Below are positions 20,041 to 29,557 of a DNA stretch of 64,000 nucleotides, one piece after another. Position 1 is the first letter of the stretch, and each line of letters opens with the position of its first letter. Source of the DNA: Trichomonas vaginalis G3 (taxonomy: Eukaryota > Parabasalia > Trichomonadida > Trichomonadidae); assembly GCF_026262505.1 (NCBI RefSeq), contig NC_067203.1, positions 23,727,411-23,791,410 of the forward strand. The letters run 5' to 3'. A model generated the notes under the pieces. That model searched no databases and was not told the DNA's origin. It saw nothing but the letters and a program-made list of their open reading frames with translations. A program made the position numbers and the translations under genes.

Positions 20041-21213
20041 CTAAGTTCCACCAGCTGGCACATATGTTCCATCTGCAGCGTAATGTCCTACCTGACTTTT
20101 CGTTTTTAAGAAAGCATTTACTAGGTCTGTTTTGGTCTGTTGTAACTCTTTTTCTTGACTTTCCACAACAGTTGCTCTAACGGCGTCATAGGCACTTTGA
20201 ACTGCCTGTCTCGTTGCTGCATCTGTTATTTTCGTCATATTTTGTGCTACTTCTTTTAACTCTTTGTCGAAACCTTCAGACTTCAGTTTCTTTCCAGATG
20301 AGAAGTCGTTCACTAGTTTCACCTTACTATGAAGAGCTTCGAAGGCGTTCTTAAAGTCAGCATTCGTTAAAGCTTCATTTGAACTGTCTTCATCCGCTTG
20401 TATTTTTGTCCTTATTGACCCTATAAGCTGGGCTGCTTTAGCGTTGGCTTGGGCATCTAACCAGTCATTGTTAGCTTTTATATATTCTGCGCTTTTCATT
20501 GCCTTTTGCATGGCTGCGTCGTTATTTTTACTTTCTTGTGCTAAGTTTTCATACTGTACGGTTTGGTTTTGCAACTGTAAAAGTTTTTCTGCCTTTACAT
20601 TTGCTTCAACTTCTTTTTTATACTCATCGCTATCCATATATGTCTTCAGGGCTTTTTGTTTTATCTCTTCATCTTTCAGTACTTTATATTGAGTAGTATG
20701 GTTTTTCAAATTTACAACATCTTGTTCCATTTTTGCTACTTCTGCTGCTTTTTCTGACACTTTTTTCGCATATTCCTCTGTACTTAGTTCTTTCAGTTGT
20801 TCTTCTTTCTTCTTTTTCTCTACGTTTAACTCATTGAGTTTCTTTGTGTGTCTGTCATATTCTAGTTTCTTTTCGTTTTCACCTATTTGTCTCTGTATGT
20901 CTATGTTTGACTTTTTGACATCTGCTATTTGATTTTTGAGTGAACTCAAATTCATTTGACTTTGAGGGTTATAGGCTGTTCCGTCTGCAGCTCCACCATA
21001 GCCTGCCATTTTCGCTAAAAGTGCCGCTCTTAAACCTCCACTCTGTGCACCAAGAACTCGGTTTAAAAGCATAGGATTGCTTGACATTTGTTGCAACATA
21101 GTGGGGTCATTCAGCATTTGTTGTTGCAACTGTTGTTGTGGTGTCAGTCTTACTATTGGATGTTTCAATGCTCTCTTCCTCTTACGTATATTCTTACGTA
21201 GCTTACGTGGCAT
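20041..21213 (-). pseudogene. Terminal coiled-coil gene, short copy
   Basis: 390 aa. Very basic N-terminus (MPRKLRKNIRKRKRALKHP), a glutamine/methionine-rich stretch, a glycine/alanine turn (AKMAGYGGAADGTAYNP), then long coiled coils. Nearly identical to the first part of the copies in elements B (42248-45486) and C (62364-64000), which are much longer; this copy is therefore incomplete. In all three the gene starts immediately inside the terminal repeat and points away from it. Function unknown: the position and basic N-terminus would suit a protein acting on the genome ends or a virion core protein, but nothing shows this directly. Confidence 0.6.
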
Positions 21214-21237
21214 TTTAAGTGAAGTTAAAAAGCGGTT

Positions 21238-21302
21238 TTATACTAAACATCTTCGGGGCTAGAGGGCACGAAGTGCCTGGAAGCCCCAATACCTTTTTTT
21301 TT
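21238..21302. repeat. Right terminal inverted repeat of element A
   Basis: Contains TATACTAAACATCTTC, a nested hairpin at 21255-21287 (outer stem GGGGCT/AGCCCC, inner stem GGCAC/GTGCC, loop GAA), then AATACC and a T-run. The same module marks both ends of element B and the left end of C. Confidence 0.85.
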
Positions 21303-21612
21303 ATATCTGAAGAGAAAATGATAACTTAGAGAGTTTTAAAGATTTTATTTTCGAATACAAATATAGACCTCAGAGGAATACATTCTAAATAAATTTGTAT
21401 CTGAGGGTGAATAAATAAGAACAAAATTTAAAGGGTTAGCATAAATAATGTAGAAATTAAGATTGGAATTTAAATTTAATACAAAATTAAAGGGAATGAA
21501 TTTGCGATTAGTAGGGTATGGCAAATGGATTGGGAAACATTGGTTACACATGAAAATTATCAGATGTAAGAATTTGGTGCAGATATTTTAAAAATGAGAT
21601 CTGAGTGCTTAA
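21303..21612. other. Host intergenic DNA after element A
   Basis: AT-rich sequence with no gene, repeat array or structure that I can support. Confidence 0.5.
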
Positions 21613-21873
21613 ACAATATCTCAAAATTCAAATTTTCCAAATGAAAATTTGGAAAATTCCCAAAATGCAGAATCAACTGATGATTTTCAATCATTAATAA
21701 CGCCAATACAAGAAGATCATTTTCCTTCTGCCAACGAACTAAAACAATGGTTTGATATTGCCCATGATGTTTTAATTAGTCCGCCACCTGAGAATCAACA
21801 TCCAGAAATTGATGAAGAAGAGACACAAAAAGCAATTTATCTATTACAAAACTTAGACTTTCCTAAGAAATAA
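21613..21873 (+). pseudogene. 3' fragment of a host gene, or gene with unusual start
   Basis: An 86-codon open stretch with host-like AT-rich codons and an acidic composition (NENLENSQNAESTDDFQ, PENQHPEIDEEETQKA, LLQNLDFPKK). It has no in-frame ATG, so it is either the end of a gene whose upstream part lies elsewhere or a chance frame. The clear protein-like composition and TAA stop favour a real gene end. No family recognised. Confidence 0.35.
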
Positions 21874-22621
21874 AATTATTTAATTTATTCTTGTTTGTTT
21901 TTTAATTAAACATGTATATTTATTAACATTTCCTTTTTTAATACCTTTCCAACTTCTATTAGTAACAAACACATAACTAATTTGAAGATTTAGCGTTATG
22001 AAGAAGTATCCAAGTAATAACGTCAATAATGCATTTGCGATAGGATATAATTGCACCAAAGGTTAAAACTTGTATAAAGAATGAAAAATGAAATTTAATA
22101 CAATTTTTTTTCGAAAAAAATCCATGCTTGGCTAGATTTTCATAGTTATTGAATATGCATTACTGACATCTTGTAAAAGATGCCGATCAAGGCTTTCAAG
22201 ATTGCTAAATTTCTCGATTAAAATTTACATTTTTTTTATTTGTGTTTAATTACATTTTACAGTTTGCAGACTTACATAAAATCCGCAACATAGTGGTTAT
22301 TTAATATTTGCCCCACAGTATTGTAGTTTGAAATTTACGATAAGATTATAATTGATAAAGTAAGGTTTTGTCATTAATGCATCTTATAAACTTTCATTGA
22401 TAAATATGGATAGATAAGTTCTGTGTTCAAAAGTAAGCATTTTTTAAAACGCGCAATTATATCAAGAACGACTATCATAAATTCATGAGTATCGATGATT
22501 TTCGTTTAGGATGGCCTTAATCGACTTGATTGATATACATATTTTAAAATGGCATAGCTTTGTGCATGTTATGTCAAGCATTGTGCCAAACCAATTTAAA
22601 ATGAAACAAATTATTTTAAAG
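21874..22621. other. Host intergenic DNA before element B
   Basis: AT-rich, no supported gene. It ends with TTTTAAAG; the last six bases TTAAAG recur at the other end of element B and are the likely target site duplication. Confidence 0.5.
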
Positions 22622-22653
<32 letters not shown>

Positions 22654-22705
22654 AGTGGGGCTTCCAGGCACTTCGTGCCCTCTAGCCCCGAAGATGTTTA
22701 GTATA
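22622..22705. repeat. Left terminal inverted repeat of element B
   Basis: 29 A residues, then GGGAGTGGGG leading into a nested hairpin at 22657-22689 (outer stem GGGGCT/AGCCCC, inner stem GGCAC/GTGCC, loop TTC) and GAAGATGTTTAGTATA. Inverted relative to the module at 46973-47049. Confidence 0.88.
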
Positions 22706-22777
22706 AATGAAGTTCTTATATACGGGTCTTCCAGGAGCTTGTCAAGACTTCTTCGTAAAATCAGACAAAAATAATGT

Positions 22778-22833
22778 TTAGGGTAGAAGGTTAGATATAA
22801 CCTCTTTTCTAACCTCTTTTCTACCCTCTTGAA
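22778..22833. promoter_or_regulatory. Palindrome-iteron site B1 (GGTTA type)
   Basis: AGGGTAGA, then AGGTTAGATATAACCT, then TTTTCTAACC and TTTTCTACCC repeats. Same layout as the element A sites but with half-site GGTTA instead of GGTGA. It lies about 100 bp inside the terminal repeat. Confidence 0.55.
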
Positions 22834-22911
22834 TTTTCAAGACTTCTTCGTACATGTTTTGTCACTTTTCTGTCACTTTTCAGGAAAAAACATTTTTATT
22901 ATTATATATAA

Positions 22912-23730
22912 ATGAATTTTACAAAACCTCCGTTACCGTTCTTTGGAAATAAGAGTAAATGTAAAGATATTATATTGAGAGAACTTAAGAAACTACCGAA
23001 TGGTCTAACATTTGTAGATTTGTTCGGTGGAAGTTTCTATATATCCCATTTGTGCCATACTGTATTTCCTGACTCAAAGATTATATGCAATGACTTCGAC
23101 AACTATATGAACCGTCTCAAACATATTCCAGACACTAACAAAATATTGAAAGAGTTAAAAGAAAAGATACCTATAGGTAAGATGGAACGTATACCATTAG
23201 ATAAGAAAAATATTGTGAGAGAGGTTTTGAAAAAAGCAGAATATATAGACTGGGATAGTATATCTGCTAGACTATTATATAGTGGTGCTATAAGAGTTCA
23301 TGACATTGAAACACTTATGTCAAAAGTTTTATATCTCAACTATACAAATGTTTTCAAAGAGGACATAGAAAAATATATTGAGGGTATAGAGTTTGTGAGA
23401 TGTCATTGGACAGAGTTGTATGAAAAATATAAAGACAAGGAAAATGTTTTCTTTATGGTGGACCCACCGTTCTATAACACATGGGATTTTCAATACCAAG
23501 TAGACTGGACATTGAGAGACTCTTTAGAAACTTTAGACGTTTTACATAACCATCCATGCTTTTACTTTACATCCGATAAAAGTGGTTTGGAAACCGTTAT
23601 GAGATGGTTAGAGGACATACATGACTATGAGTTTAGATATGACAAGATAGAATATGAGAGAGGTCCTATAAACTGGAGAAAGTGTCACAATAAAGAAATT
23701 TTATTGGTAAGTAAATGTGGTTTGAAATAG
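22912..23730 (+). CDS. D12-class N6-adenine DNA methyltransferase
   Basis: 272 aa, the normal length for Dam/D12 enzymes, which transfer a methyl group from S-adenosylmethionine to N6 of adenine in DNA. Motifs: N-terminal PFFGNKSKC (contacts cofactor), motif I FVDLFGGSFYISH (residues about 36-48), an acidic CNDFD after the second strand, and catalytic motif IV DPPF preceded by FFMV (residues about 183-190). The open frame is uninterrupted. ATG follows TTTTTATTATTATATATAAATG. Adenine methylation has been reported in T. vaginalis; this gene is a candidate source or a self-marking enzyme. Target sequence cannot be told. Confidence 0.88.
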   Translation: MNFTKPPLPFFGNKSKCKDIILRELKKLPNGLTFVDLFGGSFYISHLCHTVFPDSKIICNDFDNYMNRLKHIPDTNKILKELKEKIPIGKMERIPLDKKNIVREVLKKAEYIDWDSISARLLYSGAIRVHDIETLMSKVLYLNYTNVFKEDIEKYIEGIEFVRCHWTELYEKYKDKENVFFMVDPPFYNTWDFQYQVDWTLRDSLETLDVLHNHPCFYFTSDKSGLETVMRWLEDIHDYEFRYDKIEYERGPINWRKCHNKEILLVSKCGLK

Positions 23731-23869
23731 GACTACTTGTTTTAGGTTTTTTCCATTGTGTCATTTATTTATTTGACGTGGCAGAAAGATATAGAGAATA
23801 TGAAGATGAACCAATGTCTGCAAATGTTCAGCATATGTACTCGTAAGAGATATTTTTATCTAATATTAA

Positions 23870-24233
23870 ATGGACGCACAGAACTTAGCGAATGCACAGC
23901 AACCTGGACAACCAAAACCCAGAGAATATTCCAAATGAAGTTAGAATACAAACTGCAATGGCAAACTATGGTCAAGTGCCAACAGATGTACAAATGCAAA
24001 CTGCCATGTCAAATGACGCTGCGTTAGGTTTGCCACCATGGTATGCAAATATGAGATGGAAAGAGTTTTATACAAACCCTGAAGTGGGATATAAACAACT
24101 TTATGCAGATGACGCGAACACAGGAGTTGACCCAGAATATGTTTTCTACCAGAGGAGAAACAGAATGTATGAGCTCCAGTTAAAGAATGCTATGGAACTC
24201 AGAAGGAAACGTAAGAGACTAGGTGGACATTAG
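23870..24233 (+). pseudogene. Small Polinton protein locus, broken
   Basis: ATG at 23870 follows TTTTTATCTAATATTAAATG, the element's usual promoter arrangement. Protein pieces are rich in asparagine and glutamine (NYGQVPTDVQMQTAM), contain a LGLPPWYANMRWKEFYTNPE segment and end in a basic helix (NAMELRRKRKRLGGH). Unknown function. One break. Confidence 0.45.
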
Positions 24234-24251
24234 ATTTTTACATATAGTAAA

Positions 24252-24495
24252 ATGGGTTTCTTTGGAAGAATAGGAAACTTCTTTCGAAATGTTGGAAGAG
24301 GTATATGGAATGGAATAAAAATCTGTCGGAAGAGGAATTTGGAACGGAGTCAAAAATATTGGCAAAAGAGTAGGTCAGTTCGTTGGTATTATACCTAAAG
24401 ACCCTGAACCAGAAGAGCAAGCTCCTGTTATACAACAGCCTGAACCTGCACCACAGTCTAGTTGGCAACAAATCCAACACCTTCAACCGTATTAA
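24252..24495 (+). pseudogene. Short MGFFGRIG... protein locus, broken
   Basis: Starts after TTTTTACATATAGTAAAATG with an amphipathic N-terminus (MGFFGRIGNFFRNVGRG) and ends with a proline/glutamine-rich tail (PEPAPQSSWQQIQHLQPY in another frame). The layout matches the open gene at 28341-28742, so the two are probably paralogues or analogues. One break. Confidence 0.4.
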
Positions 24496-24496
24496 A

Positions 24497-25350
24497 AAAT
24501 CATATTTTTACCGTTCGATAGTAGTTGTATATGAAACTAAGTTCTAAGTAAAACGCGTGGTATAATGGAATTATTCTCTTTCTTCCATCTGTAGTAAACC
24601 ATACTTGAAAGTCTGAAATACTTCCACTCGGTGGTTCATATAGCTTTGTTAGGTTTTTTCGTAAAAGTCATTTGCCAAGCATAAAAAAGAGTTTTGTGCG
24701 CCAGAAAATGAAGCATGAACTATAATAGCATCTGAGTCGAAAACATTTTCATATGTTCCATTAGGGTTTTCGACTTCATAAAAGTTCGGGTGTACTGGAT
24801 ATTCTGCAGGCTGATTTAACATCCTCAAAAATCTATACCATGCCAAGTTGTTATATTTTGTAGAAATATAAACGTCTTCTCCAAGGTCTTCTATTCTATT
24901 GAATTTAACAGTTGCATTTTTCCTGTCATATATAATATCGAGATGGTACTCTCCTTCGTCAATGTTGTACTGTTTTGCATATTCGAGATAGATATCGTTT
25001 ATTTTTTCTTGAAAAGCTTGAAGAGTTGTTTCTAAGTTTACAAGCAAATTCACTTGTAAAAGTTTTCCCTGTTCAAATTTCTCATACGTACGTTTTCTTT
25101 GTTATAGTATCGAACTTCAAAAGCGACCGTAAATGGGAAACCATGTATGGCTTCTGAAATGAACTTCATTCTACGAAAGCCAACAGCTTTTGTGACGGAT
25201 GGGTCTCTTAACCATCTTAGTGGGTAGTCAAAACGAATAGCCTTCATGCTTTACGGTCTCTGTCTCAAACTTTTGACCGACATTCGTAAAAAGTTCATCT
25301 AATGGTTTAGTTGTAGCAACTCTTGAATTTTCTTTTTCTATTGAAAGCAT
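24497..25350 (-). pseudogene. FPTDWIVN/GFRR-family protein locus, first copy in element B
   Basis: Start region at 25350 (MLSIEKENSRVATTKPLDELFT) matches the start of the gene at 30949 (MFQVEKQRTNVADTKPLDYIF). Further matching blocks: FDYPLRWLRDPSVTKAVGFRR, LAWYRFLRMLNQPAEYPVHP and SDAIIVHASFSGAQNSFLC. So element B holds two members of this family, this one broken (about two breaks). It is divergent from the fibre locus with 18 bp between the start codons. Function unknown. Confidence 0.6.
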
Positions 25351-25368
25351 ATTTTATCTAGAATAAAA
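25351..25368. promoter_or_regulatory. 18-bp divergent promoter
   Basis: ATTTTATCTAGAATAAAA separates two divergent ATGs and is close to its own reverse complement around TCTAGA, so it can serve both directions. Confidence 0.5.
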
Positions 25369-27363
25369 ATGTCAAATGAAACAGCGTCTATGAGAGAAAT
25401 AAAACACAACCGACAACTCATTTTGCAAGCTCTAAATAAGAACACAACAAACTTTTCAAACTATTCTAAGATATCTGAGTCATTGAAAGAAGGAAACTTA
25501 AAACTGACGATAAACCCAATGACAGACGAGTTTCTGTTTCAAGACAGTAAGAACCATACTGTCTGTGTAAATCCAACAAAAGGAACTTTAAACGAGAAGC
25601 CTATAAAAAGAACTTCTTTTGAAAGCAGATATTGACAACAAAGCTGACAAAGAGTATGTCATTGAAAAAGTTCAAGAAGAACATGACAGAGCAGATGCAA
25701 CATATGCAACAAAAGAACATACTCATCCTGAACTAGCGGACAAAACATATGTTGACAATAAAATGTCAAGTGAAGTGACAAGAGCTGACAAAGAATATTC
25801 TAAAAAGACTCATACACATACCATTGCAAATATTACAAACTTACAAGAAACCTTAAACAGGAAAAGTGACGTTGGACATACACATACCATTGCAAATATT
25901 ACAAACTTACAAGAAACCTTAAACAGGAAAAGTGACGTTGGACATACACATACCATTGCAAATATTACAAACTTACAAGAAACCTTAAACAGGAAAAGTG
26001 CCGTTGGACATACACATACCATTGCAAATATTACAAACTTACAAGAAACCTTAAACAGGAAAACTGCCGTTGGACATACACATACCATTGCAAATATTAC
26101 AAACTTACAAGAAACCTTAAACAGGAAAAGTGACGTTGGACATACACATACCATTGCAAATATTACAAACTTACAAGAAACCTTAAACAGGAAAAGTGAC
26201 GTTGGACATACACATACCATTGCAAATATTACAAACTTACAAGAAACCTTAAACAGGAAAAGTGCCGTTGGACATACACATACATCTTCTGAAATAACAG
26301 ACTTAAACGTTAGCCTTGAAAAGAAAAGCAGATAAAACATATGTCAATGAAATATACCAAAGTTTAGTTGGAACAAAAAATATTGAAACTATGGTTGGTG
26401 ACTTTTCTGTCTATGAAGAAAACAAATATTTTAGATGGGAGTTTGTACAGTCCTTAGAAAATGGTACACAGTATAAACTCATTCCGAAAAATAACAATGA
26501 AATGTATGTAAGCTATAAAAAGAGTGATGGTACACAAGTTAAAGTTCCATTAACAACAACTGCTACTTAAACTTATATGGAGACGAACAAAAGAAATATT
26601 TAAGAGTTTATGAAATGGCAGATATGACATTGCCTGACCCAGCTCCAGCACCATATTATTATGACTATGGAGATTGACGTTAGAACACCACATGTAGATG
26701 AACAAAAGCTAACATATATTTAGATTTTTTATAGATATAAAAGATATAATGCAATAGAAAAAACGAGAATAGTATACTATTATGAAGATGACAGAAATAA
26801 ATATTATAGTCAAGACTTTACCTACCCTGAAAACATAAGATTATATTATTAAAAAAAATATTCTGACACAAACCAGAAGAAACCTGAAATAGTTGCACAT
26901 ATTTTAAGTTCAAAAGAGACAATCCTATAATATCTCATATGTTTGATTTAATGAACCAGTAGGTTCTATTTATACATCTATGGAAGCAAGAGGTCCTCAA
27001 GTAATGTTTGGTGTTGGTGCATGGGAACAAATAGTCGACAGGTTTTTGTATTGTGCAAACTCTTCAAAGGAAACAGGTGGAAGTAAAACGATTTCAGGTG
27101 AAAATTTACCTGCGCACAGTCACTACATAGATTTAAGTACATCTCAAGCAGGTTGGCATAAGCATAGATATTGGGATTGGTCAGGAATGACAAAAGGTAA
27201 AGGATATGATGTTAAAGACGACGTTAAGTTTGCTATAAATTGTTACTGGAGTGACACTCAGGGAGAAGGAAACCATACACATTTCGTTTCAGGATATACG
27301 CAAACAACGGGACAAAGTAAAGACTACATGCCACCTTACATGACAGTTTACGGCATGGTATAG
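25369..27363 (+). pseudogene. Phage-like tail fibre locus with 22-residue repeats, broken
   Basis: Homologue of the element A fibre. N-terminal part (from 25369) contains coiled segments (DKEYVIEKVQEEHDRADATYATKEHTH), then seven near-identical 22-residue repeats beginning HTHTIANITNLQ. The C-terminal tip (26980-27363) has FGVGAWEQIVDRFLY, GGSKTISGENLPAHSH, GNHTHFVSGY and DYMPPYMTVYG, the same tail-collar-like module as in A. The locus is broken, about three breaks. Expected to be the receptor-binding fibre. Confidence 0.72.
25811..26272 (+). repeat. Seven tandem 66-bp repeats in the fibre locus
   Basis: Seven 66-bp units, each coding 22 residues that start HTHTIANITNLQ and end in RKS(D/A)VG. 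Units differ by one or two bases only (GAC/GCC and AGT/ACT), so the array was expanded or homogenised recently. Confidence 0.92.
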
Positions 27364-27365
27364 AA

Positions 27366-28323
27366 TTGCTTAGTCGTCATTTCAACTTCTTTAGCATATT
27401 CGTCAGGAGTTGTCTTATATTTGTTAGGAACTGTCTTTGAAAGTATACCACCTTGAACTTTGACAAGTTTGAAACGAGGTCTGACAATATTAGTTTTATC
27501 TTCTGCTTGCAGTGTACATTTTGCCATGTTTGCCTAAAACTTCATAATATTCTCTTGTATACTTTCTTCTTTTTTACGAACACGAATGTGAGTACCTGTC
27601 GAGTTCCCATTGTTGTCATAGTCAATAGTATTTTCATATGGGTCGCGTTTAGGTATTTCTATTTTTACTTTGTCACCTTTCTGAAGTTTGAAGCCGGCAT
27701 TCTTTCTTGTTTGTCTCTTTTGACTAAACTATTAAATATATAGTCTTTCTCTAAGTCAGGGTTGTTTTTCATTTCTTCGGGGAGTGGTTTCCCAAACCTT
27801 TTTGTTTACGGCTATTGTAAATATTTAAAACTTGTCTCATCTTTGCCATGGAGAAGTGTCTGTACTTGTCGTCATATGACATTTCATCTACCTCACCACC
27901 TTGTGGTTGGTTTAAGTCTCTTAAGATTTTTATACAACTGTCAATGACACCAAGAGCAGAATGGTTTTGGTCGACAATGAAATATTGGTTTACATTTTTT
28001 GAACGCAGATAGTTTTTAATATCGTCTGATTTGAAAGAACTTTCACAGTCAGATGTCAGTTTTGTTGGATGGTATTTGTCAACGAATATTGTCAAAGCAG
28101 TTTTTACATCTAAAATATTTTTGGACCATAATGGTATGGCTTCACAGTATCTTGTGTTTTGACCAACAAATATTAGCCAGTATGGTGGTCCGTCTTCTCT
28201 ATACCTCGGAATGTTTTCCAAGATATCCATAAACCAAGCATTTGGTGTTGAACTAAAGATTTTTATCATGAGTGCTTTCTTTGTCGCTTTAGAAACATAG
28301 GGGTCCTTGTTTGGATTCGTCAT
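27366..28323 (-). pseudogene. rve-type integrase locus, broken
   Basis: N-terminal and core part at 27769-28323: WFMDILENIP, WLIFVGQNTRYCEAIPL, LTSDCESSF and the LGVIDSCIKILRDLN helix, all in the places expected for a Polinton integrase. The C-terminal beta-rich part with KVKIEIP-like strands follows in 27366-27768. Broken, two or three breaks. It is divergent from the gene at 28341, with 17 bp between ATGs. Confidence 0.78.
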
Positions 28324-28340
28324 TTTTTACCCTATAAGAA
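28324..28340. promoter_or_regulatory. 17-bp divergent promoter
   Basis: TTTTTACCCTATAAGAA is the complete spacer between the integrase and the MGLFG gene, again T-rich on one strand entry and A-rich at the other. Confidence 0.5.
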
Positions 28341-28742
28341 ATGGGTTTATTTGGCGCATTAGCAGGAGTTGCATCCAGATTTTTACCCGCAGTGGGAACA
28401 ATAGCTAGAGGTGCATTTGGAATTGGAAGGAAGATTTTGAGTACATTAGGTATACTTAAAGAGAAAGCACAACCTATTATACAAACTGTACAGAAAGGTT
28501 GGGAGGTAGCACGAGATGCAGCAAATCTTATTCCAAATCCTGAAACAAGAGGAAAAGTTCAAGGATGGATGGACAATGTAGGAAGACAAGCAGGAAACTA
28601 CTATAACAAAGCAAATGACTACTATAACCAAGCAGGGCACTATATGGACCAAGGTGAAAGATTCTTTAACAGAGGATATAACCATGCACAACAATGGGTA
28701 AACAACAACCAACCGCAACCACCTCAAACGTGGGGAATGTAA
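28341..28742 (+). CDS. Small virion-like protein with amphipathic N-terminus
   Basis: 133 aa, open. The N-terminal 30 residues (MGLFGALAGVASRFLPAVG...) are glycine/alanine-rich and amphipathic, resembling membrane-active peptides of non-enveloped virions such as adenovirus protein VI. The middle is helical; the C-terminal half has repeated NYYNKANDYYNQAGHY-like units and ends with proline/glutamine-rich NNQPQPPQTWGM. Its function is not known; a membrane-penetration role is a hypothesis based on this profile only. Confidence 0.5.
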   Translation: MGLFGALAGVASRFLPAVGTIARGAFGIGRKILSTLGILKEKAQPIIQTVQKGWEVARDAANLIPNPETRGKVQGWMDNVGRQAGNYYNKANDYYNQAGHYMDQGERFFNRGYNHAQQWVNNNQPQPPQTWGM

Positions 28743-28761
28743 ATTTTTTTACTGAGATGAA

Positions 28762-28938
28762 ATGAACAATACAGCATTGAGACAAATGGGTTCAAGATGG
28801 ATTTGTCGACTTCCAGCAGTTACACAACCACGTGTTTGTCAAGTTCTTCCTATACCTCAGGAAGTTTTAGACCGACTTAAAAAACCAAACAACCAGTTGA
28901 AAACAAAACAAACTAAAATTTTTACTGAGATGAAATGA
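28762..28938 (+). CDS. Small hypothetical protein, 58 aa
   Basis: Starts after TTTTTTTACTGAGATGAAATG; ends with a stop that overlaps the next ATG (ATGA at 28935-28938). Sequence includes GSRWICRLPAVTQPRVC and a lysine-rich tail. No family recognised. The same promoter-like string recurs just before the next small frame. Confidence 0.4.
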   Translation: MNNTALRQMGSRWICRLPAVTQPRVCQVLPIPQEVLDRLKKPNNQLKTKQTKIFTEMK

Positions 28939-29506
28939 CCGAAGAAGTTGAAACGGTAGATTTGACACCACAAACAAAAAGTTCAGAACCATTGTCAAAA
29001 CCTGTCAAAGAACTTACAGATAAGAGAAAAATTCAATAATAGAAAGTGCCAGGTCTGGAAATACAAACCCTAACTATAAAGTCACTTTTCATAAAATGGA
29101 ACGGCTAGTATCTCAAAAAGAAACAGACTCTCACAAATAAAATATTGAAGTCTGAAGGAGCTTTCGAACAAACAGATGGGAAGGTATTCTTCACTGACCA
29201 ACAGTTCATTATAGAACATCTCATTGACTTAGAGTCAAAATATTCTAAACTTACAACAAACACAAAAAGTTGAAAGGAAAACAAAAACAAATGGCATATA
29301 TTTTATGAAGATGTTGACGACACAACCATACCTGCAAGTGAAGTAAAGTCAGGTGAACCAAAAAGTGACGAAAACCGATAGAAGAAGGTGAGCCAAAAAC
29401 TGAAGATAAACCAAAACCAAAGGTTAGTTTCCAAACTAAACCAAGTCAACCTTCATTAGCTGGTATGGGTTGGCGTCAAAGACTTATGGTAGCTGGTTTA
29501 TGTTAA
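28935..29506 (+). pseudogene. Region of short broken Polinton frames
   Basis: A 34-codon frame starts at 28935 (MTEEVETVDLTPQTKSSEP); further protein-like pieces follow, including FIIEHLIDLESKYSKL and a tail PKPKVSFQTKPSQPSLAGMG. The acidic, lysine/proline-rich character is like a disordered capsid-cluster protein. About three breaks. Function unknown. Confidence 0.4.
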
Positions 29507-29557
29507 GTAAAGAAAAAACATTTTTCAAAAAAAAATATTTTTTTATTATTATTTGAA

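Larger units (their letters stand above)
1..21302. mobile_element. Element A: Maverick/Polinton, left end off window
   Basis: A large self-synthesising DNA element running from the window edge to a terminal repeat and T-run at 21238-21302. Parts seen: packaging ATPase, penton-like protein, major capsid protein, fibre genes, rve integrase, pPolB, KilA-N genes and a terminal coiled-coil gene. ATPase, integrase, pPolB and capsid together define the Polinton family. It is broken, with about a dozen breaks over its genes. It looks young, since its terminal gene and end sequence are almost identical to those of elements B and C. Its left end and target duplication cannot be seen. Confidence 0.93.

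Noticed and set aside
20444-20696. Plus-strand frames over the terminal gene, also at 44586-45205 and on the minus strand at 62882-63134
   Set aside because: Mirror readings of the coiled-coil coding strand, present in all three copies only because the gene is.
22622-22650. Poly-A tail of a LINE or SINE
   Set aside because: The A-run is matched by a T-run at the other end and by inverted terminal modules, so it belongs to the Polinton ends.
25810-26340. 176-codon minus-strand frame with CVCPTSLFLFKVSCKF repeats
   Set aside because: Shadow of the 66-bp fibre repeats on the opposite strand.
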